A stretch of 64,000 bases of DNA from contig CAXXXS010000002.1 in NCBI GenBank assembly GCA_963665085.2, forward strand, positions 496,001-560,000, written 5' to 3'. The position numbers were made by a program, and so were the translations under genes. The notes under the pieces are model-generated. The model ran no database searches. It was not told where the DNA came from and saw only the letters and a list, made by a program, of their open reading frames with translations. This document shows, one piece after another, positions 60,491 to 64,000 of the stretch. Positions within the stretch are counted from its first letter, which is position 1; the number at the start of each line of letters is the position of its first letter. Source of the stretch: G963665085 sp963665085. Its GTDB lineage: Bacteria; Bacteroidota; Bacteroidia; Bacteroidales; JAAAOM01.

Positions 60491-61522
60491 TCATTGTTTA
60501 TGTAAATAGTCTGAGATAGCCAATGCAGCAGATCGGGCACTTTCTAATGTTTCATTTACTGACATGGGACAAATACATGCCCCTGCTAAAAACACTCCCT
60601 TCTGATAAGAATGATTACGCTTATTGTGTATGTTTAATGATTGAAAAAAACCATTCTCATCAGTTTTAATATCATTTTGTTTCGTAAGACTCTTGATTAA
60701 TGAACAAGGTTCCATCCCAACAAGAAGAATTACCATGTCAACCATCATCCTTAAGGGTCTGCCAGAAAGGGTATCTTCGGCTTTTACCTGCAAACTTGAA
60801 TCTTGTCTTTCAGAAACTTCTGATAATCTGCCCCGGATAAACTGAATCTTATGGTTTTTCTGTGCCTCAAGATATAAACTGTCGAATTTTGATCCATACA
60901 ACCGTAGATCCATATAAAAATTAAACACTTCACACTGAGGTATCTGTTTATTAATCTCAATAGCTTGTTTTACTCCTGTGATACAGCAAACTTTTGAACA
61001 ATAGGTATTCCCTATTTTGGCATCACGTGATCCAACACAATGAATAATCGCAATACGTTCGGGAGTTTTACCGTTTTTTGTTCGCAGTTCTTTTCCCTGT
61101 CTGTGCAACAATTCAAAATCTGCCGAAGTAATTACATTATCAAATATGCCATATCCGTATTCTTCTTTAAGAGTAGCATCAAAAAGATTAAATCCCGAAG
61201 CTAACAAAACCGCATCAGTATTATATTTTAGTCTTTTCTCATCCGATAATTCAAACAGATTATTTATTTTTTTAATACTTGTAATTTGAGTATTGTAAAT
61301 AAAATCTATTTGTTGTTTTGTACTTTGTTCTTTTTGATCCTGAACGATTGGCTTTGGATCCGAAAAATCCGGAAACAACCTGCTCCATTTATTTAGTTTT
61401 CCTCCCCTCTCATTTTCTTTTTCAAAAACAGTAACCGGATAACCCAGTCTCGAAAGGTTTATTGCGGATTCTATCCCGGCAATTCCTGCACCAATGATGG
61501 CAACATGTTTTTTATTTTCCAT
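60491..61522 (-). CDS. HdrA-like FAD/4Fe-4S subunit (short, sHdrA/QmoA-type)
   Basis: A 343-residue flavoprotein with an FAD dinucleotide-binding loop VAIIGAGIAGIESAINL at the N-terminus, GGKLNKW, and the HdrA-specific Cys segment CVGSRDAKIGNTYCSKVCC. The end GVFLAGACICPMSVNETL is also family-typical. At 343 residues it lacks the extra ferredoxin domains of methanogen HdrA and matches the short sHdrA/QmoA-like class in size. It is the flavin hub of the complex. Its start overlaps the HdrB-like stop (TAATG). Confidence 0.9.
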   Translation of the reverse strand: MENKKHVAIIGAGIAGIESAINLSRLGYPVTVFEKENERGGKLNKWSRLFPDFSDPKPIVQDQKEQSTKQQIDFIYNTQITSIKKINNLFELSDEKRLKYNTDAVLLASGFNLFDATLKEEYGYGIFDNVITSADFELLHRQGKELRTKNGKTPERIAIIHCVGSRDAKIGNTYCSKVCCITGVKQAIEINKQIPQCEVFNFYMDLRLYGSKFDSLYLEAQKNHKIQFIRGRLSEVSERQDSSLQVKAEDTLSGRPLRMMVDMVILLVGMEPCSLIKSLTKQNDIKTDENGFFQSLNIHNKRNHSYQKGVFLAGACICPMSVNETLESARSAALAISDYLHKQ

Positions 61523-62595
61523 TAATTCCAGTTATTATTCATACAACCTGTAAATTCGGGTGCTCCAATGAAGCTTCCTTCTTTATTGTTGTATTTTGTT
61601 TTTGGATTGTAACTTACATTCATCTTTTGAAGCAAAGGCTCCACATCTACCTGATGCATTTGTAAACCTATTTTCCAGGGATCGTACCCCAGGACAATTC
61701 CCGCCAATTCCTCAGAGGAAAGAACCGGAATTCCATTACTATCTCCACTATAGGTCTTCCCTTCTATCTGAGCCAATGCATATTGCCAGCGATCAAGAAA
61801 CATATTACACCCCGGACAATTGGTGATAATAGCATCAGGTTTATAAGGTTCCATGCTTTCAAATTTTATTTTCGAATTAGAAATGGAATAGCTTCGGTTA
61901 TTTTTTATAAGATAATGTCGAAATCCAAAGCCACAACAATGTCTTCGTTCCGGATAATCGACTGGTTGCCCACCCCAGGCCTCTATTATTCCTGTTAAAA
62001 CAGAGGTATACTCAGCACCACCAACTCCTTTAGAAGGAAAATTTTTCGCATAGTGACAACCGATATGGTCAACAATTCTTAATGGTTCTCCTGTCATCGT
62101 ATTTATCAAACGATAAGGCGCTATTTCAGCAATTTTATCCTTATTTTTATACACAATGTCGCAGGTATGAGCAATATTCTCAGGGATGTTAAATTCCCGC
62201 CCTGTTGCGATAAATAGATTTTCACGGGCTTTGGCTTCTTCTTCAGGGAATTCCTTCCAGGTTGCAAGAACTTCATTATATCCTCCAAAAGATGTAATGC
62301 ACGATACAGCAGCATTTTTGTACCCCTTTTCTGTCATCAATGCAAATTGACGTGCCACCATTGTCTGGAAGGTATCAAAAGGAACAATATCAGAATGATA
62401 ACCAATACCTGAACAGGTTGTATGGCGCGGATCGTCAAAAATATCTTTTCTCAGTTTGTTTTTTATAATATCAAGAAATACTATTTCTGCTCCTGGAAAA
62501 AAGTTTTGCCGGATACAACTCCGCAAGAAATAGTAATTATCCTCTGCAATTTCTTTGTTGTATTCACTCCAACGAATATTTGTTTTACTTTTCAT
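61522..62595 (-). CDS. HdrB-like subunit (B1) with one complete CCG domain
   Basis: A 357-residue protein. Its C-terminal half has a full CCG domain (HIGCHYAKN, RRHCCGFGFRHYL, NCPGCNMFLDRW), which in HdrB ligates a non-cubane 4Fe-4S cluster that reduces disulfides. The N-terminal CCG repeat is degenerate (TTCSGIGYHSDI in place of CCG), so only one catalytic cluster is expected there. It overlaps hdrC by 11 bases and the HdrA-like gene by one base, so the three genes are tightly coupled. Confidence 0.9.
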   Translation of the reverse strand: MKSKTNIRWSEYNKEIAEDNYYFLRSCIRQNFFPGAEIVFLDIIKNKLRKDIFDDPRHTTCSGIGYHSDIVPFDTFQTMVARQFALMTEKGYKNAAVSCITSFGGYNEVLATWKEFPEEEAKARENLFIATGREFNIPENIAHTCDIVYKNKDKIAEIAPYRLINTMTGEPLRIVDHIGCHYAKNFPSKGVGGAEYTSVLTGIIEAWGGQPVDYPERRHCCGFGFRHYLIKNNRSYSISNSKIKFESMEPYKPDAIITNCPGCNMFLDRWQYALAQIEGKTYSGDSNGIPVLSSEELAGIVLGYDPWKIGLQMHQVDVEPLLQKMNVSYNPKTKYNNKEGSFIGAPEFTGCMNNNWN

Positions 62596-63304
62596 AATTA
62601 TCAGGTTCGTTTTCTAATAGATACTTGATATATTTTTCCATATCGGCATTACCATTCTTGTCTGTAATTCCCAATTCTAAAGCTTTAGAACAGCTATAAC
62701 TTTCTATCTTCTCTGTTATGGTAATTCCTCCAGTTATCCTGAATATTTGTTCCAATTCACTTAGGTCTTCTTGTGTTATTTTTCGCATGGCTCCGGCACC
62801 TTCACCATCAAGGTTAGCTTCTACTGAGTTGTATACAGCTTCTTTATTCTCATATACCCATTCCCATACAGGTCCCTGCTCTGGATGATGTTCTGGCGTT
62901 ACTGTTGATGGATGGATACAATAACCGAATTCTAAAATGTTCTTTCCTACAGATTGTGTTAGAAGGTACTGTTGCCTGCCCAACCGGCTTTTGATGAACA
63001 ATCCCGTTTCTTGAGACAATTTTCTTAAAGCACTTATTATTAACCCGGGGCAATTATTCCTGGGACAACGTGTTTTACACGACATACATTGGCCACAATA
63101 CCATATCGTATCACTCTCTAAAAGTGATTTTATATTTTCTTCATTTCCTGATTGAACGATAACAGCTATGCTTCTTGGGTCGTATTCAAAAAAGCCGGCA
63201 GCAGGACAAATTGCTGTGCATATTCCACAATTCATACAGGCATTTAATCCTTCCTTAATTCTAATGTCGTTTATGAGGGATTTATAATAGGAGGTATTTG
63301 ACAT
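62585..63304 (-). CDS. HdrC-like 4Fe-4S subunit (C1), first gene of the hdr operon
   Basis: A 239-residue protein with two 4Fe-4S motifs, CMNCGICTAICPAA (about 23-36) and CGQCMSCKTRCPRN (about 69-83), in the HdrC arrangement. Helical C-terminal parts (LSELEQIFRITGGITITEKI) follow. It should carry electrons from the HdrA-like flavoprotein to the HdrB-like catalytic subunit. With the next four genes it gives the order C1-B1-A-C2-B2, as in sulfur-oxidation shdr loci, although the hypothetical protein and lipoate-binding protein of those loci are absent. Confidence 0.9.
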   Translation of the reverse strand: MSNTSYYKSLINDIRIKEGLNACMNCGICTAICPAAGFFEYDPRSIAVIVQSGNEENIKSLLESDTIWYCGQCMSCKTRCPRNNCPGLIISALRKLSQETGLFIKSRLGRQQYLLTQSVGKNILEFGYCIHPSTVTPEHHPEQGPVWEWVYENKEAVYNSVEANLDGEGAGAMRKITQEDLSELEQIFRITGGITITEKIESYSCSKALELGITDKNGNADMEKYIKYLLENEPDNYEK

Positions 63305-63320
63305 ATTTAAAAGATTTTGT

Positions 63321-63411
63321 CAAATTTCTTGAAATACTCAGCATTATAAAACAGCTAAAAAACGTATTTTATTTTTTACGTTTATATACGCATGAATACG
63401 TTAAAAAACGT
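63321..63411 (-). promoter_or_regulatory. Ordered ACGT array and promoter of the hdr operon
   Basis: Cores lie at 63362 and then at 63378, 63388 (ACGC), 63398 and 63408, exactly ten bases apart. On the minus strand GCTG follows and 23 bases later GAAATTTG (63321-63328), close to TAnnTTTG, about 16 bases before the hdrC start. About 70 bases are shared with the pst promoter. The array sits directly after the stop of the response regulator gene. Helix-phased sites suit cooperative binding of a NarL-type dimer. Confidence 0.7.
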
Positions 63412-63413
63412 AT

Positions 63414-64000
63414 TTAAATTTCAATAACTCCTTTTTTTATGGCATATACAACAAGGCCTGCTGTATTTTTCGATTCTGTTTTAAGAAGAAGATTTTCGCG
63501 GTGTTTATCTACTGTTCGTTTACTGATATGAAGTGTATCGGCAATTTCCTGGTTTGAATTGCCTTTGCAGATTAGATAAAGTACTTCTTCTTCACGTTCT
63601 GATAGTTTTCCGGATGTTTGTTCTTGTTTCTTCCGGTTCATATTCTTAATAAAAGCCATTAAGATTTCCTGTGAGAAATAATTCTTGCCAGAAATCACGT
63701 GATTGATAGCATCTTCAACTTCCTTAATTCCTGAATTCTTTAAAATAAATCCCTTTGCTCCTGCCTCAATCATTTTGGTATAATAATCTTCATCAGCATA
63801 CATAGACAGGGCTATAATGTTCGTATCCGGAAAATCTTTTAAAATATTGATAGTAGCATCAATCCCATTCATCCCGGGCATTTCAATATCCATAAATACA
63901 ATATCGGCAGTTTTACCATTCTTAAAAAAATGGACACATTCATTTCCATCTCCTGCTTCATCAACTGTATCGATATAAGGTAGATTGCTCAGAATAAGTT
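63414..64000 (-). CDS. NarL/LuxR-family response regulator, 5' end outside window
   Basis: The frame is open to the right edge. Visible residues include NLPYIDTVDEAGDGNECVHF, the phosphorylation site IVFMDIEMPGMNG, and the receiver end ALSMYADEDYYTKMIEAGAKGFI with LKNSG. A C-terminal LuxR HTH follows (LSEREEEVLYLICKGNSNQEI, ADTLHISKRTVDKHRENLLLK). An apparent start at 63893 lies inside the receiver domain and is not the real one; the receiver continues past the window. It responds to a sensor kinase, likely encoded beyond the edge, and probably controls the hdr and pst promoters whose shared array lies next to its stop codon. This last link is inferred. Confidence 0.93.
   Translation of the reverse strand, partial: LILSNLPYIDTVDEAGDGNECVHFFKNGKTADIVFMDIEMPGMNGIDATINILKDFPDTNIIALSMYADEDYYTKMIEAGAKGFILKNSGIKEVEDAINHVISGKNYFSQEILMAFIKNMNRKKQEQTSGKLSEREEEVLYLICKGNSNQEIADTLHISKRTVDKHRENLLLKTESKNTAGLVVYAIKKGVIEI

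Overview
The window looks like a chromosomal segment of a Bacteroidota bacterium, probably a marine Bacteroidales/Marinilabiliales-type facultative or strict anaerobe. This rests on: AT-rich DNA; few clear Shine-Dalgarno sequences; TAnnTTTG-type promoter elements; type IX secretion (T9SS) C-terminal sorting domains on two secreted proteins; TonB/SusC-like receptors with an N-terminal carboxypeptidase-like domain; many SpII lipoproteins; and an OmpA protein with TPR, beta-propeller and carboxypeptidase-like domains (PorE-like layout). The genus is an inference. No tRNA, rRNA, CRISPR array or intact insertion sequence was seen.

Layout. 1-8.5 kb: OmpA/PorE-like protein (cut by the window edge), TPR protein, an HPt + STAS pair, clpB and a membrane protein. 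8.6-17 kb: a secreted protein with two fused alkaline phosphatase domains, small surface proteins, a CARDB/T9SS protein and a truncated TonB receptor. 17-28.8 kb: housekeeping genes (pheT, macro domain, trkA-trkH, comEC, a DHOD-like flavoprotein, a Yip1 protein, a thioredoxin-like protein). 29-33.3 kb: molybdate/tungstate locus with a ModE regulator split over separate genes, a TrmO-like gene and modABC. Two CGTTAT...ATAACG inverted repeats inside it look like operators. 33.5-42.3 kb: a ten-kilobase-scale run of eight same-strand genes: Cys-containing lipoprotein, TonB receptor, periplasmic binding protein, FecCD-type permease, ATPase, a binding-protein-like protein with no signal peptide, a Cys-rich SIMIBI GTPase and a second unusual ABC-type ATPase. 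This looks like import plus intracellular handling of a metal or metal chelate, and is the best candidate for an undescribed system. 42.3-52.7 kb: LTA-synthase-like sulfatase, a soluble ten-PAS histidine kinase, UspA, a Crp-like regulator, an NmrA-like protein and a lone E2-type acyltransferase. 51.5-53.3 kb: dense non-coding repeats.

53.3-64 kb: porin-pstS-pstC-pstA-pstB, then an operon for a heterodisulfide-reductase-like electron transfer complex (HdrC-HdrB-HdrA-HdrC2-membrane HdrD/B2), then a NarL/LuxR response regulator cut by the right edge. The promoter regions of the pst and hdr operons share a block of about 70 bp with ACGT cores repeated at about 10-bp spacing, at the same distance from a putative -7 element. 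I infer that both operons belong to one regulon, possibly controlled by the adjacent response regulator.

Three families of short interspersed repeats are present: a TGACCYCCTAAATCC-bounded element (three copies), an 18-bp-stem hairpin element (two copies) and a MITE-like element with GGCTRTCYAAAAA ends (one copy).
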